Shown here in pieces: positions 38,295 to 47,230 of a DNA stretch of 47,564 nt; position 1 is the first letter of the stretch; the number at the start of each line of letters is the position of its first letter. The translations under genes and the position numbers were made by a program. The notes beneath the pieces were generated by a model. It ran no database searches, was not told the DNA's origin, and saw only the letters and a program-made list of their open reading frames with translations. The stretch is taken from contig NZ_NEGZ01000045.1 of assembly GCF_002127585.1 (NCBI RefSeq), positions 1-47,564 on the forward strand. The letters run 5' to 3'. This stretch comes from Janthinobacterium sp. GW458P (GTDB lineage: Bacteria; Pseudomonadota; Gammaproteobacteria; Burkholderiales; Burkholderiaceae_D).

Positions 38295-39440
38295 TTATTT
38301 CATCCACAGACGCATCGAATCCCAGGCGCGGCCGAAGATGGTTGCCTGGTTGATCGGTTCCAGCGCCACGACAGGCAGTTCCAGCAGGACCTTGTCGTCG
38401 ACCATCATTTTCAGCTTGCCGACAGGTGCGTTTTCAGCCAGCGGCGCGACCAGCGGGTCCTTGCGTTCCAGCACAGGTTTCATCTTGGCAGCCGTGCCTT
38501 TTGGCACAGTGACGAGCACGTCGCGGGCGAAACCGATTTTCACGGTGCCTTTCGAGCCTTTCCACACTTCCGGCGTGGCCACGGCCTGGCCCTTCGAGTA
38601 CAGCTTGACCGTATCGAAGTTCTGGAAGCCCCAGTTCAGCAGCTTCTGGCTTTCCTGCGTGCGCGCCTGGTCGGACGAGGTGCCCAGCACCACGGAGATC
38701 AAACGGCGCTCGCCGGTGCCGCCCGGACGGCGGGCCGAGGCGATCATGCAATAGCCGGCCGCTTCCGTGTGGCCCGTCTTCATGCCGTCGACGGTCGGGT
38801 CCAGCCACAGCAGGCGGTTGCGGTTAGGCTGGGTGATCTTGTTATAAGTGAAACTCTTGATGGAATCGATTTTGTAGAATTCCGGGTAATCGGCGATCAC
38901 GCGCTGGGCCAGCACGGACAGATCTTGCGCGGTGGAATAGTTATCGGGGCTGGGCAAGCCATGCGGATTGGCAAAACGCGTGTTTTTCAGGCCCATGCGC
39001 TGGGCTTCGCGGTTCATCAGTACGACGAACGTGCCTTCATCGCCGGCAACGGCTTCGGCCAGCGCCACGGCGGCGTCGTTACCCGACTGAATCATCAGGC
39101 CGTGCAGCAAGTCGTCGATCGAGACGGGCGTGGCCGGGTCGATGAACATCTTCGAGCTGCTCGAATCGACTTTCCATGCGCGCACGGACACGTTTACTTT
39201 CTGGTCCAGCGCCAGTTTCTTTTCGCGGATGGCGGCAAACGTCAGGTAGGCCGTCATGATCTTGGTCAACGATGCCGGCTCGATGCGGGCGTCCGGATCT
39301 TGCGATGCAATGATCTGGCCACTGGTGGCGTCGAGCAGCAGCCAGGACTTGGCGGCGATGGTCGGGGCTGGAACGCTCTGGGCGAAGGCGGCGGATAGGA
39401 AAAGTACACTGGAGGCCAGTGCCGCTAAAAGTTTTTTCAT
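38295..39440 (-). CDS. D-alanyl-D-alanine carboxypeptidase (PBP5/6 family)
   Basis: Periplasmic enzyme removing terminal D-Ala from peptidoglycan pentapeptides. From the ATG at 39440 (MKKLLAALAS) it has 381 residues with a cleavable signal peptide (about 1-20). Active-site motifs are S57-LTK60, S119-GN and K221-TG, spaced as in class A low-mass PBPs. After the catalytic domain comes the beta-rich PBP5 C-terminal domain, ending in an amphipathic helix (ATIFGRAWDSMRLWMK) for membrane attachment. The longer frame from 39557 overlaps the upstream hydrolase stop and is not used. Confidence 0.96.
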   Translation of the reverse strand: MKKLLAALASSVLFLSAAFAQSVPAPTIAAKSWLLLDATSGQIIASQDPDARIEPASLTKIMTAYLTFAAIREKKLALDQKVNVSVRAWKVDSSSSKMFIDPATPVSIDDLLHGLMIQSGNDAAVALAEAVAGDEGTFVVLMNREAQRMGLKNTRFANPHGLPSPDNYSTAQDLSVLAQRVIADYPEFYKIDSIKSFTYNKITQPNRNRLLWLDPTVDGMKTGHTEAAGYCMIASARRPGGTGERRLISVVLGTSSDQARTQESQKLLNWGFQNFDTVKLYSKGQAVATPEVWKGSKGTVKIGFARDVLVTVPKGTAAKMKPVLERKDPLVAPLAENAPVGKLKMMVDDKVLLELPVVALEPINQATIFGRAWDSMRLWMK

Positions 39441-39553
39441 GGAGGCTGGTCTGCGAAAAAGATGAAGGCTGAGGGCCACGCAGTTGCTGCGTACGTGGCC
39501 GCGTGGAAAAAACGGATCAATTATAGCCGTGGAGACAGGAGTAAGCCCACACT

Positions 39554-40216
39554 TCAATGATCATCTGCTGCTATTGCGGGTTTGTCACCATGCCACAGTG
39601 CAATCACGAGGTTCTTGATGTGATTGAGCTTGCGGTGGAAAAAGTGGTCGGCGCCGGGGATCACGATCACGGGGATGTCTTGTGGACGGGCCCAGTCGAA
39701 AACGGCGGACAGGGGAATCGTGTCGTCCAGTTCGCCGTGGATCAAGATGGTGTCGGCCGGAATGTCGGCCATTGCCCATTTGCCTGCCGCGCTGCCGATC
39801 AGCGCCAGGCGCTCGGCGGGCGTGCCGGCGGCGGCCAGGCGCTCCTGCAGTTTCGATTGCACGAAGGTGCCGAACGAGAAACCGGACAGGGCCACGGGCA
39901 AGCCCGGGTACAGGCCGACCATGTGTTCGTATAACAGTTGCATGTCATCCGTCTCGCCCGCGCCATGGTCATGCACGCCTTCGGAAGCGCCCACGCCGCG
40001 GAAGTTGATGCGCGCCACCACGTAGCCGAGGGCGACAAAGGCGCGCGCCAGGGTTTGCGTGACCTTGTTGTCCATCGTGCCGCCGTACAGCGGGTGCGGA
40101 TGGGCAACGAGGGCGATGCCGCGCGGAGTGTCTGCCGGGAAATCGAGCAAGCCTTCCATGCTGCCCGCATGGCCGGCGAGGGTAAATTTTTCCGAGTTTC
40201 TGTTCATGATGCTCAT
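39554..40216 (-). CDS. Alpha/beta hydrolase
   Basis: Hydrolase of 220 residues, cytoplasmic (no signal). Features: LVAHPHPLYGGTMDNKV with the oxyanion region, the nucleophile Ser in SGFSFGTF (GxSxG), an acid in HGELDDTIPL and the catalytic His in IPGADHFFHRKL. This matches the small YfhR/CocE-like hydrolase family; substrate unknown. ATG at 40216, or 40207 (MNRNSEK) in frame. It lies 26 bp downstream of the ferredoxin gene, on the same strand. Confidence 0.85.
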   Translation of the reverse strand: MSIMNRNSEKFTLAGHAGSMEGLLDFPADTPRGIALVAHPHPLYGGTMDNKVTQTLARAFVALGYVVARINFRGVGASEGVHDHGAGETDDMQLLYEHMVGLYPGLPVALSGFSFGTFVQSKLQERLAAAGTPAERLALIGSAAGKWAMADIPADTILIHGELDDTIPLSAVFDWARPQDIPVIVIPGADHFFHRKLNHIKNLVIALWHGDKPAIAADDH

Positions 40217-40242
40217 ACTGGTGGCTATCTCTTAAATTGGCA

Positions 40243-40560
40243 TTAAATCTTCAGGCGCTCGACTATTTTTCCGCCCACCAGGTGGGTATCGATGATTTCA
40301 TCGATATCGCTGGTGTCGACATAGGTGTACCAGGTCGCTTCCGGGTAGATGACCAGCAGCGGGCCTTCTTCGCAGCGGTCCATGCAGCCGGCCTGGTTGA
40401 TGCGGATCTTGCCCGCGCCATTCATGTCGAGTTCCTTGATGCGGCGCTTGCAATGCTTTTGCGCCGCTTCCGCGCCATGGTCGCCGCAACTGTTGCGGCC
40501 GTCTTCACGTTTGTTCATGCAGAAAAAAACGTGGCGTTCAAAATACGGTGCGTCGCTCAT
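40243..40560 (-). CDS. Thioredoxin-like [2Fe-2S] ferredoxin
   Basis: Small redox protein of 105 residues. From the ATG at 40560 (MSDAPYFERH), which has AGGAG about 7 nt upstream. The fold is the thioredoxin-like ferredoxin with four cysteines expected for the cluster: C21 (VFFCMNK), C32 (NSCGDHG), and C65/C69 in the AGCMDRCEEGP segment. Partner not evident. Follows the VanZ-like gene by 40 bp, so may be read through from the lipid-transport operon. Confidence 0.88.
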   Translation of the reverse strand: MSDAPYFERHVFFCMNKREDGRNSCGDHGAEAAQKHCKRRIKELDMNGAGKIRINQAGCMDRCEEGPLLVIYPEATWYTYVDTSDIDEIIDTHLVGGKIVERLKI

Positions 40561-40600
40561 ACTGATCTCCTGCTGATTCATCAATGCGCCATGATAGCGC

Positions 40601-41788
40601 TTATGGGTGGTCTTCGCGACGCTGGCGCTGCACATCGTCCTGCCGGTTCAGGCGGTGCGAGGGCAGGCACAGGAACCACAGGGCCATGAAGGGCCACAGC
40701 AAGGCGAGAAATTGCGCCGCGCCGTTAAAGTTGAGGAACTTGCCCTGCACCCAGCCTTGCAAGGTTGACATGAAATACGGATTGATCGGCGTCGTATTCA
40801 CCATTACCAGGCTCAGCAGCAAGGTGGCGGCCGCGATGCGGCGCTGCGCCACGTGCGGCGCGAACGCCAGGCCGCCGAGCATGATCAGGCCGATCAAAAA
40901 GCCGCCCTGGGCGCCCGGCGTGATCCAGACGAAGGCGTTTTGCGGCGAAAACAGCAGCGCGCTGGCCATCGAGCGCACGACCAGGGCGGCGGCGATCAAG
41001 GTCAGCATCAGGATGGCGCGGGGCGCGGCGCGCCGCAGCAGGCACAGCAAGGTGAGTACGGCGCCCGTCATGCCGCAAGCCGTGATGATGGTTTCCGATA
41101 GCCAGTATTGCTCGACCGTCAATACCAGATCAGGTCGCAGGTAGGCTGCCAGGTCGATGTCCATGCCCATCAGGGTGGAGGCCCAGTCCGACAGGATGGG
41201 CAGCAGCTGGCCCAGGCCGAACAGATAGCCTTGCGGATAGATTTGCGCCAGCGGCCACAGCGCCACCAGCACCAGGCCCTGGCTCGCGTGCTGGGCAAAC
41301 CAGCGCTGGCGCAGGCGGTACAAATGGCTGTGGTCGAGCAGTTTGCGCGCCGTCAAGGCGCCGATGATGGAGCCGAGGCAGCAGCCGGCCGCATTCGTAT
41401 AAAAATCGAGGTTCGACGAGACGCGGCTGGGCAGATAGGTTTGCACGGCTTCCATGCTGCCGGAAATCAGCATGCCGCATAGGCTGGCGACGATAACGGC
41501 AAAGAAACCAGTGATCCTTGGAAACAGCGAGTACACGATCAGCGCGCCCAGGGGGATGTAGCCGACGACGTTGACGCCCACGTCAAAGCCCGTCCAGTAG
41601 CGGGGCATGCGCGTGTTTTCCAGGAAGGTCAGCGGCGACAGGCCATTGCTGTGCCAGCCCGTGAACGGAAACCAGCTGGCATACACGATCAGGAAGACGT
41701 AGGCGAGCAGGGTCGCGCGCGACACGGGCGAGGAACGGACGGGCGGCAGCGCCGCCGCCGGGCTGGCTGGGGGGGCGGGGTCGGTCAT
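40601..41788 (-). CDS. VanZ-like multi-helix membrane protein
   Basis: Inner-membrane protein of 395 residues with about ten helices. The N-terminal half is VanZ-like (VFLIVYASWFPFTGW, VGVNVVGYIPLGALIVY, SMEAVQTYLPSRVSSNLDFYTNAAGCCLG); the C-terminal half adds helices not found in short VanZ proteins, so it is about twice their length. VanZ family function is poorly understood; VanZ itself gives teicoplanin tolerance. Its start overlaps the lipoprotein stop by 4 bp (ATGA), placing it in the MCE operon. Confidence 0.85.
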   Translation of the reverse strand: MTDPAPPASPAAALPPVRSSPVSRATLLAYVFLIVYASWFPFTGWHSNGLSPLTFLENTRMPRYWTGFDVGVNVVGYIPLGALIVYSLFPRITGFFAVIVASLCGMLISGSMEAVQTYLPSRVSSNLDFYTNAAGCCLGSIIGALTARKLLDHSHLYRLRQRWFAQHASQGLVLVALWPLAQIYPQGYLFGLGQLLPILSDWASTLMGMDIDLAAYLRPDLVLTVEQYWLSETIITACGMTGAVLTLLCLLRRAAPRAILMLTLIAAALVVRSMASALLFSPQNAFVWITPGAQGGFLIGLIMLGGLAFAPHVAQRRIAAATLLLSLVMVNTTPINPYFMSTLQGWVQGKFLNFNGAAQFLALLWPFMALWFLCLPSHRLNRQDDVQRQRREDHP

Positions 41789-42399
41789 TCTTTCGGGATA
41801 TTCAGCGTGCCCAGCCAGGTGAGCAGGTCGGCGGCGATGGCGTCCGAGGCCGCCGCCAGCGCCTGCGCGCCGCCTTGCGCGTCGGCGCTGCCGGCCGGGC
41901 CGCTGCGGCTGAAGGTTTTCTGGTCGATCAGGCGGTGGCCGCGAAACAGCGAGGCGCGCAGCGACACATGGCCGCTGCTTTGCGTCTGCGTGTCAAAAGC
42001 TTGCGAAAAATCATCAACGTCGATGCGCAGCAGCGGGATGCCGGCGGCCGCGTCCGTGGTCGACAGGACTTTCACGCCGCTCTGCGCCACGCGCGTCTTC
42101 AGGCGCTGGCTCAATAGTTGCAGCGGCGGCGTGTTCCAGCGGTTGTAGGCGTAGGGCCGCGATTGCTGCGCGTCGGCGTACAGCAGGCGGTAATACATGC
42201 GCTGGCTGTCCAGCCACGAGGGGCCATTGGCGTCGGCGATGACCAGCACGGGCACGGCTGGCGCGGTCGCCGGTGCGGCCGCCTGCGGCGCGGCCGGGCC
42301 GAAATCATAGAAAGTGGGCACGGGGCCGCGGCTGGCGCAGCCGCCCAGCAGGACGGCGCCGGCCACGATGAGTGCGCTGAGATGGCGTGGGATAGGCAT
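41785..42399 (-). CDS. PqiC-like ABC-transport auxiliary lipoprotein
   Basis: Outer-membrane-type lipoprotein of 204 residues (signal peptide, lipobox LLGGC with Cys at about 21). The mature part matches the PqiC/YmbA auxiliary family: a shared FYDFGPA start and a beta-rich core with LLSQRLKTRVAQSGVKV and LLRIDVDDFSQAFDT. In MCE systems it sits at the outer membrane end of the lipid path. GGAGAA lies 6 nt before the ATG. Follows the MlaD-like gene by 12 bp. Confidence 0.87.
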   Translation of the reverse strand: MPIPRHLSALIVAGAVLLGGCASRGPVPTFYDFGPAAPQAAAPATAPAVPVLVIADANGPSWLDSQRMYYRLLYADAQQSRPYAYNRWNTPPLQLLSQRLKTRVAQSGVKVLSTTDAAAGIPLLRIDVDDFSQAFDTQTQSSGHVSLRASLFRGHRLIDQKTFSRSGPAGSADAQGGAQALAAASDAIAADLLTWLGTLNIPKE

Positions 42400-42411
42400 G
42401 CGGTGTTCTCC

Positions 42412-43371
42412 TTATTTGCCGGGTGCCGAAAAACCGGGCTCGCCCGGGCCGGGCGGGATGTCTGGGGCGCCGAACAGGATGCTCTGCGGCTGTTCATTGA
42501 GCGTGCTCATGGTGGTTTTCAGGGCGCGCATCGAGGAACGCGCCTCGCCGCTCAGCTCGATTACCTGGGGCAGGACTTCCAGCGACACGCCATTGGCCAC
42601 CGTTTCCACGGAATGGCCGACCCGGTCGACCGTGCCATTGACCTTCTCGAGCACGCCGCCTGGCGCCTGGATGTCGTTGCCGAGTTTTTTCCAGGTGGCC
42701 GTCAGGTCCGACACGTTCTTGCTGGCCGTACTGACGGCCGTCAAGGTTTGCCGCGTCTGTTCCGTCAGTTGCGGCAGTTGCGTCAGGGTCGGTTCCAGCT
42801 GCTGCGGTATGGCGCCAAAGGCCTTGGCTGCCTTGCCCACTTCAGTGAAGGCGCCCAGCATGGCGGCCTGGTTTTCCGGACTCAGCAGATTATTCACCTT
42901 GTTGGTGATCTGCTCGGCCTGGTCGAGGATGCGCTTGCCGCGTTTTTCCAGCTGGTCCAGCAAGCCGGCGCGCAGGGGGATCAGCGACGGCTTGTCCTTG
43001 CTGGTGCCCAGCAGTTTTGAGCCCACGTGCTCGTCGTCGAGCTGGATGTAGGCGATGCCCGTCACGCCCTGGTAGCCGAGGGTGGCAAAGGTGGTGTTGG
43101 TGACGGGGGTATCCGGCGCCACGCTGATGTGCACGAGGATCTGCCCCGCCTTTTGCGTGTCGAAATCGATGGCGTCGACCTTGCCCACTTCCAGGCCCCG
43201 GTAGCGCACGGTCGCCTGCGGGTTCAGGCCCGGCACGGACAGGGTGGTGGCGAGCAGGTAGGGAACGCGTTCCACGCGGTCGCGGTTGAACCAGACGCCG
43301 AACAGGATGGCGGCCACGAGCAGGGTGAGTGTAAAAAATCCCGTCATCAGGGCATGTGATCTGTTTTCCAT
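42412..43371 (-). CDS. MlaD/MCE-domain protein
   Basis: Lipid-binding periplasmic protein of 319 residues anchored by one N-terminal helix (about 10-28). A single MCE domain follows (about 40-120: LNPQATVRYRGLEVGKVDAID ... GVTGIAYIQL). The rest is a long helical, coiled-coil-like region with a Pro/Gly-rich end, longer than MlaD of E. coli and more like PqiB/Mce tails that extend across the periplasm. Its start overlaps the ATPase stop by 1 bp (TAATG). Confidence 0.93.
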   Translation of the reverse strand: MENRSHALMTGFFTLTLLVAAILFGVWFNRDRVERVPYLLATTLSVPGLNPQATVRYRGLEVGKVDAIDFDTQKAGQILVHISVAPDTPVTNTTFATLGYQGVTGIAYIQLDDEHVGSKLLGTSKDKPSLIPLRAGLLDQLEKRGKRILDQAEQITNKVNNLLSPENQAAMLGAFTEVGKAAKAFGAIPQQLEPTLTQLPQLTEQTRQTLTAVSTASKNVSDLTATWKKLGNDIQAPGGVLEKVNGTVDRVGHSVETVANGVSLEVLPQVIELSGEARSSMRALKTTMSTLNEQPQSILFGAPDIPPGPGEPGFSAPGK

Positions 43372-44270
43372 TACTTCTCCGCTTTCTTGTCAGTGCCGGC
43401 GTCGTCGCCTGGCTGTGCGGCCTTGGCTGCCGCCTGTTTTTCGTCCAGGACGGCCAGTGCGCGCTTGCCGCGGTCGCCGAGGAAAAATTGCTTGATGAAC
43501 GGGTGGTCCACTTCGATCACCTCGCGCGTGGGGCCGATGGCGATCACATGCTTTTCCGCCAGCACGGCGATGCGCGTGGACAGGGCGAACAAGGTGTCGA
43601 GGTCATGCGTGACCATGACGACGGTCAAGCCCAGCTCGCGGTGCAGTGACTGGATCAGCGATACAAAACTTTCCGACAGGTCCGGGTCCAGGCCCGCCGT
43701 CGGTTCGTCGAGGAATAATAATTTCGGTTCCAGCGCCAGGGCGCGCGCCAGGGCCACGCGCTTGATCATGCCGCCCGACAAGTCCGACGGCATCTTCAGC
43801 GCATGTTCCGGGCCCAGGCCCACCATATTCATTTTCAGTAGTACCGCGTCGTGGATCAGCGCCTCGGGCAGCACGCGCAATTCGCGCATGGGCTGGGCCA
43901 CGTTGTCGAACACGGTCAGCGCCGAATACAGGGCGCCTTGCTGGAACAGCATGCCCCAGTGGTTGCGCAATTGCTGCAGCTGGTCGGAACTTGCCTTGTT
44001 GATATCTTCGCCAAAGACTTTGACGCAGCCGCGCGCCGGATGTTCCAGGCCCAGCATCTGGCGCAGCAGCACCGTCTTGCCCGTGCCGGAGCCGCCCACG
44101 ATGGAGAGGATTTCGCCCCGTTCGATTTCCAGGTTCAAGTCCTGGTGCACGACGGTGCGGCCGAACTTGGTCCACAAGTTGGTGATTTCCACCACGGGCG
44201 CGCTGCCGTGCAGGTTGAACTGGCCTTCCTTGCCCTCGCTCGCCTTGCAAGCGGTATCGTTATCGGGCAT
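43371..44270 (-). CDS. ABC transporter ATPase, MlaF-like
   Basis: ATPase of 299 residues powering lipid transport. Walker A GGSGTGKT at 59-66, signature LSGGMIKR at 164-171, Walker B LLFLDEP at 184-190, and a His in the switch (VTHDL). The LSGGMIKR signature with Met-Ile is typical of the MlaF branch. A charged C-terminal tail (about 260-299) extends past the fold. The ATG at 44270 overlaps the permease stop by 1 bp (TGATG); an in-frame TTG just before it is not needed. Confidence 0.94.
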   Translation of the reverse strand: MPDNDTACKASEGKEGQFNLHGSAPVVEITNLWTKFGRTVVHQDLNLEIERGEILSIVGGSGTGKTVLLRQMLGLEHPARGCVKVFGEDINKASSDQLQQLRNHWGMLFQQGALYSALTVFDNVAQPMRELRVLPEALIHDAVLLKMNMVGLGPEHALKMPSDLSGGMIKRVALARALALEPKLLFLDEPTAGLDPDLSESFVSLIQSLHRELGLTVVMVTHDLDTLFALSTRIAVLAEKHVIAIGPTREVIEVDHPFIKQFFLGDRGKRALAVLDEKQAAAKAAQPGDDAGTDKKAEK

Positions 44271-45403
44271 CAATATCCCACTCCATTGAAGACGATGGCG
44301 AACACGGCGTCGGCCAGGATCACCACGGTGATGGCCGTGACGACGGCGGTGGTGGTGCCGCGCCCCAGGCTTTCCGTATTGGCCTTGATGCGCAGGCCGA
44401 AGTGGCAGGAGACGAGGGCGATCAGCATGCCGAAGATCACGCCCTTGCCCAGGCCGATCATGTAGTTGGCCAGCGGCACGGCGTCGGGCAGCTTCTGGAT
44501 GAAGTAGCGCGCCGACAGATTCAATTCCACCTTGGCCGCCACCATGCCGCCGATCAGCGCGGCCGTATCCGTCCAGATGACGAGCAGGGGCATGGAGATG
44601 GCCAGGGCCAGCACTTTCGGCATGATCAGGCGGAAACCGTGCGAAATGCCCATCACCAGCATGGCGTCGAGCTCTTCCGTGACGCGCATGACGCCCAGCT
44701 GGGCCGTGATGGACGAGCCGGAGCGGCCGGCCACGAGGATCGCCGCCAACAGCGGCCCCAGTTCGCGGATGACGCTCATGCCCAGCAGGTTGACCAGATA
44801 AATATCGCCGCCAAAGGCGCGCAGCTGCTGCGCCGACAGATAAGACAGCACGACGCCGATCAGAAAGCCGACCAGGGCCGTGATGCCCAGCGCCTGGAAG
44901 CCCGCATGAAAGATATTGGCGGAAATTTCACGCCACGGCCCGCGCATGGGATGGCGCGCGAAGCGGCCGATATCCTGCGTCACCTGGCCGACAAGGGCAA
45001 TAAAGCCCTTCAAATGTTCGAAAAACAGCAAAATGGCCATGCCCAGCTTCATCACGGGCGTGAGGCGGTTGGCGCGCGAGGGCGGCGTTTGCAGCGGTCC
45101 CGTTGCTTCGATGCGCCGGAAAAACTCTTCCAGCGACGGCGCCAGGGTCAGCTGCGCGGGGCGCCGCTTGCCCCAGGCATTCCAGAACAGCTGGGCGCCG
45201 ATATGGTCCATGCTGTCGATCTGCGACAGATCCCAGTGGGCATTGGCGTCGCCCTGCAGGGGCTTGAGCTGGGCGTCGATGGCCTTGATGGCATTGTCAT
45301 GCGCCAGCGCGTGCACCTGCCAGGTGCCGCTGGCAGTGACCAGGGCTCCCTGTTGGGAGCTGGTCTGGGAGAGGGTCAGTTTCGGCGATTGTACAGTCGG
45401 CAT
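44270..45403 (-). CDS. MlaE-like ABC permease with N-terminal STAS domain
   Basis: Permease of 377 residues. Residues about 1-105 form a STAS-like domain (HWDLSQIDSMDHIGAQLFWNAW), taking the place of a separate MlaB. Residues about 130-377 are the MlaE family permease with five or six helices (signatures LVNLLGMSVIRELGPLLAAILVAGRSGSSITAQLG and ELDAMLVMGISHGFRLIMP). First gene of the operon permease-ATPase-MlaD-lipoprotein-VanZ. The start at 45403 has a weak ribosome-binding site. Confidence 0.94.
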   Translation of the reverse strand: MPTVQSPKLTLSQTSSQQGALVTASGTWQVHALAHDNAIKAIDAQLKPLQGDANAHWDLSQIDSMDHIGAQLFWNAWGKRRPAQLTLAPSLEEFFRRIEATGPLQTPPSRANRLTPVMKLGMAILLFFEHLKGFIALVGQVTQDIGRFARHPMRGPWREISANIFHAGFQALGITALVGFLIGVVLSYLSAQQLRAFGGDIYLVNLLGMSVIRELGPLLAAILVAGRSGSSITAQLGVMRVTEELDAMLVMGISHGFRLIMPKVLALAISMPLLVIWTDTAALIGGMVAAKVELNLSARYFIQKLPDAVPLANYMIGLGKGVIFGMLIALVSCHFGLRIKANTESLGRGTTTAVVTAITVVILADAVFAIVFNGVGY

Positions 45404-45460
45404 CGTGCCAGTTTAAGGGAGAATGGCGCAGACCGCCACCGATGTTCAATCGCCGTCCGC

Positions 45461-46969
45461 TCAGGACGCCAGGTGGCGCGCCTGCCGCTGCGGCAGGGCG
45501 ACGTCCGGGCGCACCTTGCTTGTTTCGGCCGGTTTGACGTGCGCGGCCGCCTGCGCGCCGCCCGCGTAGTCGCTGGCCACGAGGGCATTGGCCTCGAGCG
45601 CGCTCATGCCGCGCGTCTGCAGCCATTGCGCCACCAGCTTGGCCAGGCGTTCCATGGCGATGCGGTGGGTGGCGTCCGTGTGGGCGTACAGCCAGTTCGA
45701 AAAGTCCATGAAGTTTTCAAACGGCGCGTCACCGAGCATCCATTGCACCGTATTGGCGAAGCGACCCGAGTTGGCCACCAGGTCCCAGTAGCGGGCGAAG
45801 CGCACGAGGCGCTGCATGCTCATGAAATCGAGCTGCTTATTGGCCAGGATGGTGTACGGCGGGTGCGGGTCGAACACCATGCCGAAATTCTCCGTGTGGC
45901 GGATGATGGGCGTGCCGCGCAGCCGCTTCAAGATGCCGAACTGGATTTCATGCGGTTTCAGGGCCACCAGCTTGTTGAACCCGGCCGCAAAGCTCGCCTC
46001 ATCCTCGCCCGGCAAGCCGGCGATCAAGTCCACGTGCAAGTGGGCGTTTGATTCTTCGCAAAGCCAGCGGATGTTATCGGCCGCCTTTTGATTATCCTGC
46101 TTGCGGCTGACCAGCGATTGCACGTCCGGATTGAAACTCTGGATGCCGATCTCGAATTGCAGCGCGCCGGGCGGGAACTTGCTGATGCCTTCTTTCAAGG
46201 CGTCGGGCAGGTGGTCGGGCACCAGCTCGAAGTGGGCATAGATGGGATCGTTGGGATTGGCTTCGATCTTATCGAGAAAGAACTGCATGATCTTCAAACT
46301 GGTCTTGATGTTCAGGTTGAAGGTGCGGTCGACGAATTTGAACAGGCGGGCACCGCGCGCATGCAGGGATTCCATCTCGGCCAGGAAGTTCTCCAGGGCA
46401 AAGGGCCAGGCCGTCTTGTCCAGCGCCGACAGGCAGAATTCGCACTTGAACGGGCAGCCGCGCGACGCTTCCACGTAAATCGTGCGGTGGCGGATATCGT
46501 CGTCTGTATACAAGGAGTAGGGCAGCTGCAGTTCCGCCAGCGGCGCCTGCACGCCCGCATGGATCTTCATCAGCGGTTTCGGGCCGTTGAGGATTTCGCC
46601 GCACAGCTTGGGGAAGGTGACGTCGCCCCAGCCCGTGATCAGGTAGTCGGCCAGCCTGACGATTTCCTGCTCGCCAGCCTCATGCGACACTTCCGGCCCG
46701 CCCAGCACGATGATGACCTCGGGCGCCACGCGCTTGAGCATGGCCACCAGTTTCGTTGTTTCCTCGACGTTCCATATGTATACGCCAAAACCGACGATGC
46801 GCGGCTTGTTGATGAGGATGCGTTCGACCAGTTCCGTGGTCTTGGTGCCGATGACAAATTCCTGCAGCCGCGTCTGCGCCTGCAGCGGCCCCATATTGGC
46901 CAGCAGATAGCGCAAGCCCAGGGAAGCGTGGGTATAGCGGGCGTTCAGGGTGGAGAGCAGGATGGTCAT
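45461..46969 (-). CDS. B12-binding radical SAM protein with DUF4080-type C-terminus
   Basis: Protein of 502 residues. Residues about 1-140 form a cobalamin-binding-like domain (VGFGVYIWNVEETTKLVAMLKR, VIIVLGGPEVSHE), then a radical SAM barrel with the cluster-binding C172-x3-C176-x2-C179 (GCPFKCEFCLS). The C-terminal part (about 370-490) matches the DUF4080 region found in this group. The cobalamin domain lacks an obvious DxHxxG motif. The reaction is unknown; methylation or another radical reaction are typical. Divergent from the rRNA operon. Confidence 0.9.
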   Translation of the reverse strand: MTILLSTLNARYTHASLGLRYLLANMGPLQAQTRLQEFVIGTKTTELVERILINKPRIVGFGVYIWNVEETTKLVAMLKRVAPEVIIVLGGPEVSHEAGEQEIVRLADYLITGWGDVTFPKLCGEILNGPKPLMKIHAGVQAPLAELQLPYSLYTDDDIRHRTIYVEASRGCPFKCEFCLSALDKTAWPFALENFLAEMESLHARGARLFKFVDRTFNLNIKTSLKIMQFFLDKIEANPNDPIYAHFELVPDHLPDALKEGISKFPPGALQFEIGIQSFNPDVQSLVSRKQDNQKAADNIRWLCEESNAHLHVDLIAGLPGEDEASFAAGFNKLVALKPHEIQFGILKRLRGTPIIRHTENFGMVFDPHPPYTILANKQLDFMSMQRLVRFARYWDLVANSGRFANTVQWMLGDAPFENFMDFSNWLYAHTDATHRIAMERLAKLVAQWLQTRGMSALEANALVASDYAGGAQAAAHVKPAETSKVRPDVALPQRQARHLAS

Positions 46970-47017
46970 GACGGGTGCGAATCGGGGAAAACAGCCATTT
47001 TACGCTGCGCACGACGA

Positions 47018-47062
47018 TTTATCGGGATAAAGCTTGCTTAGTAGCACGGATTTGGCTATAGT
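47018..47062 (+). promoter_or_regulatory. rRNA promoter, upstream copy (P1 candidate)
   Basis: TTGCTT, 17-bp spacer, TATAGT at 47034-47062, facing the 16S gene. A perfect palindrome TTTATC-gg-GATAAA (47018-47031) lies directly before the -35 box and could be an operator or UP-like element. Confidence 0.65.
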
Positions 47063-47138
47063 TCGCCTCCCCAATGAGACGCAGCGGTTTGCGAAACAAC
47101 GGGATCACTGGAAACGGTGAGGGTAGTAAAAAAGAAGG

Positions 47139-47167
47139 TTGACGAATTAGCCGAAACGCTTCATACT
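47139..47167 (+). promoter_or_regulatory. rRNA promoter, downstream copy (P2 candidate)
   Basis: TTGACG, 17-bp spacer, CATACT, about 105 bp after the upstream promoter. The predicted transcript would have a leader of about 260 nt before 16S. Two tandem promoters are usual for rRNA operons. Confidence 0.65.
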
Positions 47168-47230
47168 TTTCCTTCTTCGCAGCTGACAAACACAACGCTT
47201 TGTCGATAGCGCGAAAGTAGCACCGAATAC

